The notes beneath the pieces were generated by a model that saw only the letters and a program-made list of their open reading frames with translations, was not told the DNA's origin and did no database searches. Of a DNA stretch of 64,000 bases, positions 19,814-30,922 are shown piece by piece (position 1 is the stretch's first letter; each line of letters opens with the position of its first letter). A program made the position numbers and the translations under genes. Source of the stretch: Romanomermis culicivorax (Eukaryota; Nematoda; Enoplea; Mermithida; Mermithidae); NCBI GenBank assembly GCA_963922205.1, contig CAWUHX010000122.1, forward strand, positions 248,001-312,000. Reading direction: 5' to 3'.

Positions 19814-22786
19814 ATGCCAATTACACAAGCAATGACATTGGACGAGGTACGCACTAATTTAGATTTGTTGCGGGAACAGGTTCGTCAAGAGCTAGGTATC
19901 CAGAATCAGCAGCTCAATGCACTCCAGACCCCGCGACCCAATCTTATTCGGTTTGAGCCAGATTTCTTTCATGGTCGGCCCACTGAAAATTTCGAGTCTT
20001 GGTTGAATCGGTTTAACTTAGTTGCACAAGCACAAAAATGGGATGAAACATATAAACGACTAGTTTTCCCAACCTTGTTGCGGGACGCAGCAGAAATAGT
20101 TTATAATAGTCTTAGTGACACCCAACGCACCCAACTTGATTTTCTAGCTCTTACAGAGCTTTTCCGACAAAGATTTCGGCCACCACATATTAGTGACATT
20201 CGATCCACAGAGCTTCATGCTCGCCGTCAAAAATCGTCTGAAAGTGTTACAGATTTCAGTATTGCCATACAAAAATTAGTTCTTGAAGCATATCCAGGTT
20301 TGCCACCTGATGCTATAGATACGCTCTGTAAAAGATTCTTCATTAATGGATTAAACCAGGACTTACGCCCTGATGTGATGAAACGTAGCCCCACAACATT
20401 TTCTGAAGCAGAAATTTTGGCTAGGCAGCTAGAAACCCAACTACTAATTGAATCACAGTTGAGAGATAGAGAAAATAAGGAATGGTCAGGTTGCCACCGG
20501 GTAAATACCATAAAAACCCAAAACAGTCGACCCAATAATTATCATAGTCCAGCAGGGAATCGACATGAGAAGACAGAGAAACAAACCTGTCATTATTGCA
20601 AAAAAGAAGGTCATTTTATTTTGGTATGTCGCAAAAGGCAAAGAGACATTCAAAATGGCACAAACATGGCAGTTTCCATGGGTCAATCAGCATATAGAAT
20701 GCCCAAATCCTCGCTTCCTAGAATTAAGCCTGGGAACCATAGTGTCCATGTTGCACAGCCTTTAGTCCAACCTGAGCGCACACCACCCAGTAGGGAACAT
20801 CTCCTAGAACAGGAAGTTGAAAGCTTAAGGCGACAACTTGAACAGATGTCGCAAAATTTCTCACAAAATCCATCATTCAGTGTAACTGCACAACCTGTCT
20901 CCCCTGAGAAAGATATGGTATCTCAGTGTTCTGCACAGCTACCTACTTACAAAAGTGGATCAGACATTGTGCTACAGTATCCCACTGACCAGAATGTGGA
21001 CGATTTTCCAGTAGATATTCACAAGAGTAGCAGAACGAATAAAAAAAAGTCAACTTCTAAGAATAAGTTGCAGTCCAAGGCTAGGAACAAAGTATCAACT
21101 AGTGATAACAAAAATCCTTCCAGTATACGATGGTATGAAAAGTATACTCCCACCAAATCCCTCTCCCTTCAAGTGGGAATGATTGTAGGAATTATTATTA
21201 TGGCAATAATATGCCCATTGACTGTTGGAGTAGAGCATGATTTCTACCAATGTGGTCATGGCCGCAGTGGCCATCCAATCGCAATACCAAAGACAATGGA
21301 TTGCAAAATGCCTTCAAAGGAAGTGCCAAAGAAGGTCCAACTGAAGCTCTACCAGCCAAACCACAAACCAGCCACAATCAAAGCATGGAAACCCCGACTT
21401 CACCAAAGAACAATCTGCACCAATATTGGATTCTTCAGTGCAACAGGAATTGAAGAAGAAGATGATAGTTCAAATGAAGAAGATGACAGTGGAAGTCACA
21501 ACGTGGTTGCCCAAGCGCAAAGAACTGATAGATTCTGCAAATGGATAATAGATTATCTCGGGAAAGCATACATTGATCCTACAATGTCTGCTGAAGATAT
21601 CCAGTTCTTATCAGCTGAAGCCTCTCATTATATGATTTTGGACAATCTACTGTATCGTAGAGGTAACAAAGATAACCAATCACCTTGTATAGTAGTCCCA
21701 CAGTCCCTGACAACAAAAATCTTCAAATTGTACCATGGAGACAAGTTTAATGGTCATTTAGGATTTATGAAAATGCTCGCCAAAATTTCCAAAAGATTCT
21801 ATTGGCACAACCTGAATAGTGACATTCATAAGATGTGCAAGGTGTGTGTAAAATGCTTCTCCTACAAGCAGCCGAATCAAAAGACAAAAGTTCCAATGCA
21901 ATCCATATTGATCCCTGGGAATCCCTTTTCAATGATTGCAGTTGATGTTATGGGTCCCTTGCCTCTCACGGAGCATGGTAACAAATATCTAGTTGTTTTC
22001 ATGGACTACTTTACCAAGTGGCCCGAGGTATTTGCAGTGAATAATGTCACAGCAGAGATAACGGCGAGACTTTTTGTAGAAAATATAGTTTGTCGCTTTG
22101 GTAGCCCACATCAAATCCTCTCTGACTGTGGTACAAATTTTACATCGAAGTTATTTGGAGAAATAGCACGACTTTGCGAAACGGAACAAAAACTAACAAC
22201 ACCGTACCACCCCCAAAGCGATGGTATGGTAGCGCGTTTCAATCGCACACTGACAAATATGCTGAAAATGTATGTCTCTACAACCCATGATAATTGGGAT
22301 GCTCACTTACCATATGCCCTTTTCGCCTATCGGACATCAGTCCATGAATCCACCAAGGAAACACCCTTCTACTTACTGTATGGACGTGATGCCCGGATTC
22401 CTGCAGATGAAAACTTTGCAGTGTACCGAAGCCCCTATGTTGAGAGCTTTTCATCATACAAAGAAGAGCTTCAAGATCGACTGACTGTGGCATGGCAAAT
22501 AGCATCAGAGCACATTCAACAAGCACAACGACTGCAGAAAACCCAATATGATAAAACAGCCAAGATTGTGATCTTCAAGAAAGGAGATATAGTTTATTTG
22601 CATACTCCAACCGTAAAGCAGGGGAAGTGCCCCAAGTATACCGTATATTGGTATGGACCATATCGAATCATGAAGATGGACCCACCCAATGCCCACATAC
22701 GACTTATAACAAAGCCAGATAGTCCCCTCGAAGTTGTTCATGTCAATCGGTTACGACTATTCACCACAGAGACCAAGCCTTTGTGA
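19814..22786 (+). CDS. Gag - envelope stub - integrase fusion ORF
   Basis: A 990-residue uninterrupted frame from the first ATG after the LTR. Residues 45-230 are a Ty3-type Gag capsid region; one CX2CX4HX4C knuckle sits at about 259-272; a coiled-coil-like stretch follows. A hydrophobic signal-like segment lies at about 449-470, then some 95 residues align with the start of the envelope-like segment of the larger element (C-G-x-x-x-S-G-H-x-x-x-I-P-K and C-T-N-x-G-F-F). After an acidic stretch the frame passes at about 563 into the pre-integrase region, the HHCC domain and the integrase core. D711 and D771 are present, but the position 35 residues after D771, where the family has the catalytic Glu, is Ala807. 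So the enzyme should be inactive. It is a deletion derivative whose frame has been kept or happens to be kept. Confidence 0.9.
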   Translation: MPITQAMTLDEVRTNLDLLREQVRQELGIQNQQLNALQTPRPNLIRFEPDFFHGRPTENFESWLNRFNLVAQAQKWDETYKRLVFPTLLRDAAEIVYNSLSDTQRTQLDFLALTELFRQRFRPPHISDIRSTELHARRQKSSESVTDFSIAIQKLVLEAYPGLPPDAIDTLCKRFFINGLNQDLRPDVMKRSPTTFSEAEILARQLETQLLIESQLRDRENKEWSGCHRVNTIKTQNSRPNNYHSPAGNRHEKTEKQTCHYCKKEGHFILVCRKRQRDIQNGTNMAVSMGQSAYRMPKSSLPRIKPGNHSVHVAQPLVQPERTPPSREHLLEQEVESLRRQLEQMSQNFSQNPSFSVTAQPVSPEKDMVSQCSAQLPTYKSGSDIVLQYPTDQNVDDFPVDIHKSSRTNKKKSTSKNKLQSKARNKVSTSDNKNPSSIRWYEKYTPTKSLSLQVGMIVGIIIMAIICPLTVGVEHDFYQCGHGRSGHPIAIPKTMDCKMPSKEVPKKVQLKLYQPNHKPATIKAWKPRLHQRTICTNIGFFSATGIEEEDDSSNEEDDSGSHNVVAQAQRTDRFCKWIIDYLGKAYIDPTMSAEDIQFLSAEASHYMILDNLLYRRGNKDNQSPCIVVPQSLTTKIFKLYHGDKFNGHLGFMKMLAKISKRFYWHNLNSDIHKMCKVCVKCFSYKQPNQKTKVPMQSILIPGNPFSMIAVDVMGPLPLTEHGNKYLVVFMDYFTKWPEVFAVNNVTAEITARLFVENIVCRFGSPHQILSDCGTNFTSKLFGEIARLCETEQKLTTPYHPQSDGMVARFNRTLTNMLKMYVSTTHDNWDAHLPYALFAYRTSVHESTKETPFYLLYGRDARIPADENFAVYRSPYVESFSSYKEELQDRLTVAWQIASEHIQQAQRLQKTQYDKTAKIVIFKKGDIVYLHTPTVKQGKCPKYTVYWYGPYRIMKMDPPNAHIRLITKPDSPLEVVHVNRLRLFTTETKPL

Positions 22787-22826
22787 AATTGTGTATTTCG
22801 GTGTAGGTTTTTCTTAAGGGGTGAGG

Positions 22827-23219
22827 TGTAACGAATGGTTTATTCATTGATATTCATTATTTCTTGCTTTAACTTCCTTGTACGATTTTCTGTAATGTCC
22901 AATCTATCGCTTTTCCATAACTAACTTTTCTAGTTTGATTCCATGTTTTGTGTTTACTCTATCGCTATAATTTTGCTATAATTAGCTATCTATCGGAGCT
23001 CGATCGTTCTAACGGGAATAATATTTACTTAGCTGTTTTACTGCTTATAAACGTTTGTCATAATGATGGATTAGGAGAGAGAGCTAGAGCCGATCTATCA
23101 GTGTGATTCGCCATAACTTTAGTTGCCTTACGCTATATTGTAACGGCTACTCAACGTTTACGATATTGGCTTTGTATTACGGCTACCCAATAAGAGCTTA
23201 ATATATCGTTATCGTTATA
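22827..23219 (+). repeat. 3' LTR of the deleted element
   Basis: 393 bp copy following the purine tract; bounded on the right by the CAAT target duplication. Confidence 0.93.
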
Positions 23220-23914
23220 CAATGACCCAAACAGTGATGTCTAACCAATTTTGCGTTACATGTATGGAAACAACCTCATATTTATCCACTGTCGGCATAG
23301 ACAGAACTGTGTCGATACCTGAGCGCTAGTCGAGGATGTTTGGCCACTTTAACCTAGTTATTGAAGGGAATTTCTACCCTGTTTGCCATTAGAAAAAACT
23401 TTTTTTTTGATTACGGTAATAAGTTTACTAGTTTTTTCCATACTGGAGTTACGTTCAAGCGATCGCTGCATCGATCCTTTCAAAATAAATGGAGTAATGT
23501 ACAATGCCCATTTTACTGTAGAAGTGCTTTAGACCTAATAATTATAATCGCCGAAATTATCGCTTTTTTACATTTTCCATATCACCATCATTGGCTAGCC
23601 ATAGATAAATGAGAAATCAGATTGTAGCAAGTAAAAACCTGTCATCAATTAAATTTTAAAAATTTAATGTGTCTGGAGTGCACGAATCACAAGAATGTGA
23701 GTTGGACCACTGTTAACATTTTATGGATTTATGCATAAAACATTATCCTCGCGAAACGTATCGAAAAAATATATGAAAGTTATATAACCTGGCGGTTTCA
23801 CTTAATGCTCACCCAAATAATCCATGAATTTTGGATATATGTACGTGAAATTGTCAAAAAACTTGAACCTCGAATATCTGATGTTTACTGTAGCATTTTT
23901 TAAATCCCTGATGA

Positions 23915-24219
23915 TCAGCCACTCTTCAAATAACCTTTTGTGTTACCCTTTTTGGGCACAATTTTATTGTAAATGCTGACGCTTTTGTTTCCCTTGGATG
24001 AGGAATCTTTTTTCGTCACCGGAGCGTTTTTATAGATGGTGGCAGGATCCATCTCTAAAAGCATGGGATTTTGAGCCTCATCATCTTCTTTGGTCGTCGT
24101 CCTGATCATGGTTTTTCTGAGGAACGAACGAACGGGTGGCGACGAAGCTTTTAGCAGGGCTGGTGAAAGCGAGCCCAACTTTTCTTTGGATTTTGATACG
24201 GACATTTCGAGCACAGAGT
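23915..24219 (-). CDS. Last exon of a gene paralogous to the one at 30.9-32.8 kb (partial)
   Basis: The frame begins after a TTTGTTTTTAG acceptor in phase 1 (first two bases AC complete an Asp codon) and ends in TGA, 100 residues. It is rich in Ser, Lys and Pro, with no hydrophobic segment: a probable cytoplasmic tail. Acceptor phase, length and the Y/A-x-N-A-P-x-x-K/E-x(3) block match exon 2 of the single-pass membrane protein gene at 30923-32768. The 5' exon, expected to encode the membrane segment, was not found between 24.2 and 30 kb. No function can be assigned. Confidence 0.5.
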
Positions 24220-24329
24220 CTAAAAACAAAATCAACTTCATAGCTCAAATGATGCACAGGTACTGCTGAAAACGGAATAATCCGAAAAAGTCAGTGTTTT
24301 TAAATGGCTCCAAATTGAAAAATGACAGA

Positions 24330-24775
24330 AATTATAGTGTGTTTTTTTAAATGCTTCTAAATAATAAAAGTTGAGGCCAAGTAGTATTCATATTTGTACA
24401 TTTTAAGCTGTACCATGTATTACATTGGACTGCAAATTTATGAGCATTCTCAACTTACCTCTAGCAAATTTTTGAGTGAAAAAATCTCACCGTAAAAGTT
24501 TTGTGTAAACGATTTTGAGGATAGTACTCATTCTCATGATTTTTCGAATTGTAAGTATTTCATAGAAAACAAACTATAGAGTTGTTGTCAAAACCGTTTA
24601 CCCAAAGCTTTTACAGTAGACTTTTTTCCTTACAAAACAGTAAAAGATGATCAAGTATACGTTCACAAACCTTTAGTCCTATATGAATATGGTTCGGCAG
24701 AAAATCGTAAAAATATGAACTGGTGCTTGTTTCTAGTTTTTTAGTATCATCGTAGGAAAAACGGACTATAATCAC
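24330..24775 (+). repeat. Dispersed repeat with CTATAGTC-type ends
   Basis: It starts TTATAGTGTGTTTTTTTA and ends GGAAAAACGGACTATAATC, an imperfect terminal inversion. Related copies, recognised by shared blocks (GCTTCTAAATAATAA, ACCGTAAAAGTTTTG), are at 18480-18780, 43195-43370 (partial), and 60820-61060. Likely a MITE family; boundaries are approximate and no target duplication is clear. Confidence 0.45.
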
Positions 24776-25915
24776 GATTGGGCACATAGTAGATCAATTT
24801 AGGAAACTTAGATTTACATACACGTGAGCATTAAAGAGGCTTTTCTATTTTGTAAAAAACGCTCTCGCACGAAATGATTTCTACATAAAATTAGTTTCTC
24901 GGTAGTTCAGTTTTTGTTTTAGACACCATTGAACCACTTATTAATAGCAACATGATGCTGCAAAAAACGAAAAATTCCGAATAATAATTAACCGAATTGT
25001 TATTTTCATTTTGGAAACCGTCCAAGATTCATAAATTCTCCGAAAAACAGATCTCACTGGAGTGGTCGATTTAAGCAGACGCGTGTTCTGGGGCACGTGT
25101 CAAAGAAAAGACAACAATAAACTATAGTCTTTTGTAGAATGTTTCCGAAATTGGAGAATGACAAAAATATGTCGACAATAGTCTTTCTTATAAAACTTTT
25201 ACAGTACGATTTTTCACTCGAAAATTGATAAAATTTGGTTTACTATAATCACGAAGTTCCTATGTAATATATGCAGCTAAGTACACCTAGTCTTAGTTTA
25301 AACTTTCATTATTTACGAGAATTCCAAGAAAAACAGACTACACATTCAAGAGGAACGTCAGGAAATCAGAAAACAAAATATACCGAGTATAACTCTCTAA
25401 AATGTCCTAATTTCTTCACTATGGACCATTATCATTTCATGAAAAACTCGGTTGATTCTTGGGGGAAAAATTTTTTAAGAGACAATGTCTGAGGAAATTC
25501 AGCTTCTTATACAGAGACTTGTTATAAGTAAAAAATTAACCCCACCTGAAAATCACGTATTTGGTGTAACCTGATGTACTTGAAACGAAAATGATATTCA
25601 TTCCGTTTGAAAATCAAAAGCTACGCATAGCTACAGTAAGACGAAAGTTGAAAATTTCGTTGGAAAAAGTTGGAAAAAAAAGATTTTTTTCGATTTTTGA
25701 CGTACACTTTGCAAGTTTAGATACATCAGACATTGTGTTCTCATAATTTACACAATATTAGGCTAATAGATGGGCCAATTATTACCGTAGGATTCATTAG
25801 TGCAAAGTGCTTATTACGAATACAATGGTGTTCGAAACACAAAAATTTTGAGAGCAAAAATTATCGTTTTTTCCCCAAAAATCGCCATATATATTGCTAA
25901 AGCTCAAGAGCTCCT

Positions 25916-26105
25916 GTTGATAGTGGTCACAGCAACCACTTCAACTACGAATTGTTGCAAAAAAGAGGCACCTTTCCTGTTGCTCGGTTGGCTCAGTTGG
26001 TTAGAGCGTGCGGATGGTAGCGTCAAGGTTCCGGGTTCAAGTCCCATACCAAGCCTAACTTTTACTGAAGCACCAAGTAGCGGAAATCGATTGCCTCAAC
26101 ACCCC
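25916..26105 (+). repeat. tRNA-derived SINE nested in the left arm
   Basis: This stretch is absent from the right arm. Bases 25982-26055 have tRNA shape: GCTCGGT pairs with ACCAAGC apart from one mismatch, an A box (TGGCTCAGTTGGTTAGAGCG) and a B box (GGGTTCAAGTCCC). The anticodon stem does not pair well, so it is a SINE head rather than a tRNA gene. Confidence 0.55.
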
Positions 26106-26302
26106 AAAAATTTCCCTATACAATAGATAGCTTAATGTCCTCTACATGCTGACAAAAAATTACAGAAATTCATGTACTGCTAGAGGGTCGCACTGCCTGA
26201 AGTTTTCTTGATCAACAAATGTTTGCCTTTCTCGAAATTCATGTTCCAGTTGAGATGATAAGGAAATATTGGAAGTTTGAACATAAGTAGAAAAACACAG
26301 CA

Positions 26303-27930
26303 TCAGAAACTTTGGAATCGATCAGTCTGGAGGAATTCACTTTCCATCTGCAAATTCAGGTCATATAATGCTGGGTCCTTTATAGCTTCAGCTTCATCTT
26401 CTTCACACAAACTGTCTGCTTCAGCAGGATCATAGTAGGTTCCTTGGTCTTCACGACAGTGACTTACTTCCCATGACCTGAAGCTTGCAATTTGTTGGCC
26501 TGTTAGAACTTCATCCATGGAAAACTTTCTATTTTTGTGCATCAGCCTGGATATCATTCCAGTATTAAACTTTTGTTTCAGATGTATTCCTTCATCAAAT
26601 TTGTTTGGTAGAAAGTCCTCCTGCTTTGCTGTCAGCGTTTTACATTTTCTTTGAGTTTTGAGTGCCCATCCTTCTTCTACAATATTTGTTCTATCTGCAG
26701 CATAGAAAGCTTGTAATGCTTCTTGAAGACCAGGAAGTAATGGCATCAAACGGGCTGCTTCCAGTTTCCTGCTATATGCATTTATAGCAGTGTCTCTCAA
26801 GCTGACTCTTTGTGGTATCAGTTGATGATTACCAATAAGTAGATGCTGGAGTAAATTACCATGTTTGAGGAAAGACTTGACACATGCTTCTTCTGGAAAA
26901 TCAAAGAGACTGTTCTCACGTTGTGGATTTTCACCCTCATATAATCTTTGAAGTTGAAAGTTGCTGCCATTGGATCAGTATCCTCTGTTGGTGCAGTACT
27001 TGCCTTGCTTCCATCATCATTGATTGCCACATGCTTGAATCACCAGATGAAGCTAGCTGCCTATTCTTTTGGTGAAAAACATTTATCACAGCAACTTCAG
27101 GAAGCTAGACATCTGCGGAACTAACTTCTTTAAGGGAAAATAAGATGCCAGGACCGATCTGATAGGCACGCCAAGCACGGATATGGTCAATATCAAAATT
27201 GGAGTTGAAGTAGGAACTTATTCTTGGCAGTTGCATTTTCATTATCTTGAGAGGATATTTGAGTCAACTTTATATAAAGCTTGCATGTTTGAAACCATCA
27301 AAAGCTTTTGCACATTGAATAAATTCGTTTGGGTTGGTGCATTTATTGTTTTGATTGATGCACAGCCAAAGTTGCCGCTTCACCAGTGCTGCAATGCAAT
27401 CACAAGGTCCTTTGCCAAACTGAGGTTAAAAAAATCCCATCTTCTAACTGCCAAGCCGATTATTTTTGAGATTACATGCATGGAGCTCAAAGTGTTGGAT
27501 CCATCATAGTAACCGGCATTGTCTGAGCACATATAAGCCCGACATATGTTTGGAGGTTCTTGTTTGACTCACAGTATTGTATCGCTGATGATTGCAATGA
27601 CTGCATCACATCAAATACATGTATGTAAGCCCCTGAATGGAGCTCTCCACTGATATTGGCAAGGATGTGTGTAATATGCTAAGGTATCCCTCTCTTTCCA
27701 TACCAGTTTGATTGATCTTCACGGCCACTGATTGGTAGAAATTTCATAGCCCAATCTAGCTGCATAAATATTTCATCATCCCGTAAGCTAGTAATCAAAT
27801 CACACCATGCCATATCTTGATGCACTGCACTGACAAATTTTTTGCATACAACTAGCAGATATTGTAATATACCCACTGAAGAAAGAAAATTTTGTGTGCT
27901 TTTGTCTTTAGCAGTACATATAGTCATTTT
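26303..27930 (-). pseudogene. Broken transposase of the long-inverted-repeat transposon
   Basis: Reading on the minus strand in changing frames: a D-W-A-M-K-F-L-P ... Y-G-K-R-G block (near 27760-27680), an H-V-F-D block, an S-D-N-A-G-Y-Y block (near 27510) and, in the last intact frame (26303-26800), L-T-A-K-Q-x-x-F-L and L-T-x-Q-Q-I-A-S-F. These recur in a widespread family of uncharacterised DDE-like transposon proteins of cnidarians, molluscs and other invertebrates that I know only from general memory. The D of S-D-N-A-G is a plausible catalytic residue. Several stops and frameshifts show it is dead. Confidence 0.6.
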
Positions 27931-29019
27931 CGTGGAGAGAAACCTGTTTTTTTCTGCATTTTTACAGTCTTATTTTTGACATTTTGAAACTTCCTAAAAT
28001 GTGTAAAATGCAAAATGTGGAACACATTTTCATACCACATTATAGAACGTTGTATTCTGTATCAAATACACGGTCAATAATAGAGTTACTTCATGCCTAG
28101 GCCAACACATCTCAAGTCACGTAAATAGACAGGAAAATGTTAAAAAATGTAAAAAATATATGAAAAATAAAGCCTTGCGAATTTTATTTTTTATGAGTTT
28201 GGGAATTATCTTAATATTCAACATACAAAACTTGTATTACTGTCTCATTTGTAAAAATTATCAAGCTCCAGTAGTTCCACAGTGGAGGTCCGAACTACCA
28301 GAAAATACAATTATAAGATAGTGCACAAACGTGAGGTTGTGCGATCCTCTAGCAGTACATGAATTTCCGTAATTTTTTGTCAGCAGGTAGAGGGCATCGT
28401 AAGCTATTTATTGTATAGGGAATTTTTTGGTGCTTCTGAGCTTTATGGTGATTTTTGTGAAAAAACGACAATTTTTGCTCTCAAAGTTTGACGTTTTGAG
28501 CACCACTGTATTCCTAATAAACATTTTACACTAATGATCCCTACAATAAATTGTGGCCCATTTATTGGCCTAATATTGGGCAAATATTTAGACAACGACG
28601 TCTGACGTACTACCTAAACTTGCAAAAGTTGAGAGAAGTGTATGTCAAAAATCGAAAAAAAATCTTTTTTTCAACTTTTTCCAACAAAATTTCCAATTTT
28701 CGTCTTACTGTAGCAATGCGAGTTTTGATTTTCAGACAAAATGAATATGATTTTCGTTCCTAGTGCATCAAGTCACACCAAATGTGTGATTTTCAAGTAG
28801 GGTTAATTTTTTCCTAATCACAACTAAGTTGAATCGTCTCAGAAATCATGTCTTCATGCCACGGCTCTAGATATTTTGGTCTATGATCTAATTTTTCTTA
28901 TTTTACACGAAGAATTACATCTCAAAACTGCAAGAATGCTTCAGTAATCCTTTAGCAAGTTTTACTGCAAATATGACTCTGAATAAAAATTATTCACTTA
29001 ATCCATGGAGGCCGTATGC

Positions 29020-30290
29020 ATGAAAGCGTTTCAAGTTACCCTTACGATAACGCTAACTTTAGTGTAACTAACCTCGTGTTAAATTACAACCTAAAGTTAA
29101 GGAAACCCATTTTTTGCACAAAGTTGAGTTGAGAATGTGTTAGCTAACCTCGTGTTGGCCTTGTGTTGAACACACCAATGCCACACTAAGGTGACCAAAA
29201 TATGAACATAATAGACTTTCTGTTCAACTTATGGCACAAATATTATTTATAAAAAACCGCTCTGTCTCGTTGCGTCAATAAAAAATAAAAAAAAAACCAG
29301 AACAAGATCAAAATTTCAGTCAAGATGAAGTAGAATTTGTATTCGTCAATGTTATAGAATACACTAAAACAATCGAAAATAAAAAGACGGATGTGAAAAG
29401 TGCGGTCGCCAGAGACAATTCAAAGGGTGCCATTCAAACCCGGACATCAAAAATCGCTCGGATTTGATATATTCTCTAATCAAGCTACAGAATTTACAAA
29501 ACGAAAAACATTTTTCGCACATAGATTCACCAATGGGCGGCAGTGCTAGGTCGCAAATGATTTCCGAATGTCACAGTTCAATGGTTACAGTGATATTGAC
29601 GCTCAGTCACTCAAAAATGTCAGTCATGCCCTATTTGGTGAATCGTGAAGAAGCTAACTTCTTGCAGAGGGCATGCATATAGCAGGAACATGAGACAAGA
29701 ATGGGGGGGGGGATTAATATCGAAAACGAACTTTGCTCAAGGCAGATATTACAGGAACATCATTAAACCGAACCATTCTAGCAACGAGTTTTTTTATTGT
29801 TCTGCCTCAGCTTCAACTTCTTCATTTTTCGATCAGTATACTAATTTGTGAAGAGCATTGATGCAGTCCAATTGCATACAGTAAATTTGATGCAAGTTGC
29901 TTGCTAAACTTATGGTAATAGGCAGTTCCGATTTTTTCTTCTTTGCAGGTCACTTTACGGCATCTAAATATTAAAGCTCGTCTGTTGTTTCTCACCGTCA
30001 TGGGCTTCGAGCGGATTCGATCGACCACGTAAGCTCGAATCCGAAGAATATTAACGTTGTCATTTTCATCAAACTGATCCAGAAATTCTAATACCTCCAT
30101 CAGTAGAAAATCCGTCACCGAATTATTTTACTATCAGATTCATAGTTTTAAGCAGTGTTTAAAATATCGTGTTAAACTAACCTTAAACTACCCTTAAATT
30201 AATCAACCTTTGATGAATTTTCATTCGATTTTGTGCATACAGGTCAAATTAAACACGAGGTTAATGAAACGCCTTACTGGAAGTTAGCCA
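29020..30290. repeat. Candidate foldback element with GGTTAAC-type arms
   Basis: The left part (29025-29170) repeats TTAACTTTAG and AACCTCGTGTT units. The right part (30150-30270) carries the complementary AACACGAGGTTAA and TTAAACTAACC units, and AGCGTTTCA / TGAAACGCC sit near the two ends. A minus-strand frame at 29822-30118 lies inside; no family recognised. Boundaries are uncertain. Confidence 0.35.
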
Positions 30291-30922
30291 CAACTAGCCG
30301 TCGTGCACACAGACCTATGTGAAATTTTTTGCTTTCTAAAACACGGTATAACAAACCCAAATTTCATCATGAGCGATCTTTTCATACTATAAGTACGTCA
30401 AATCCTCAACACATTGAACAAAAGATCGGATCCAATATCGATTCTGATTACGAAAGTGTCCATTTGACCAGAAAATGGCTGATACTACAGATTTCTTGCA
30501 AAGTTTCACAAAGAACTTTAGGGAATTTTCTTTGAATTGAATTTGAAAATTGTAAACAATAGGTTACAACAGTATTTATACTCCACTTCAAATGATTGAT
30601 CCCATAAAATAACTCCAATACGGAAAAACTATTAAACTTATTATTGTAATCTATGAAAAAAATTTCCATCTTAGCCGCAAAAAGCACAGATGAAAATTTC
30701 TTTTATCAACTTGTCAGTTGGGCAAGATTTTTCGAGTTGCACTTAGGTATCGATGCAGTTTTGTCCATATCGACTGGAGACAAGAATGATGTTTTTCGAT
30801 GATTTGACATCTCCCATTCTCATAAAGAACTTCAGCGTTTTTCTACCGTATAAAGTTTTCCACAAGTGAAAATTTTGTATCAAATTTAGCCTACTTTTTT
30901 GCTTTTCACGGAGTCTATCATT

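Larger units (their letters stand above)
19386..23219 (+). mobile_element. Deleted LTR retrotransposon (Gag - envelope stub - integrase)
   Basis: A 3834 bp element with 393 bp LTRs and a 4 bp target duplication CAAT (19382-19385 and 23220-23223). The LTRs start TGTAACG and end CGTTATA rather than CA; about 7 differences by eye. A candidate primer-binding site TGGGGGGTCATC starts directly after the left LTR (19779), and a purine tract AAGGGGTGAGG precedes the right LTR. Compared with the element at 8586-17879 it lacks most of the envelope and all of protease, RT and RNase H. It is of a different family (LTR and Gag unlike). Confidence 0.93.
25480..28855. mobile_element. Decayed DNA transposon with long inverted repeats
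   Basis: The left arm (about 25480-26190) and right arm (about 28335-28855) are inverted copies with roughly 85% match by eye: shared blocks include GGAAAAAGTTG, the ATTAGGC/TATTGGGC region and the sequence around TGTACTGCTAGAGG. The left arm carries an extra 190 bp, a nested SINE. Between the arms lies a broken minus-strand transposase gene. Exact ends and target duplication are not clear. Confidence 0.7.

Noticed and set aside
25982..26055. Working tRNA gene
   Set aside because: A and B boxes are good but the anticodon and T stems do not pair; it sits in an insertion specific to one transposon arm, so a SINE is the better call.
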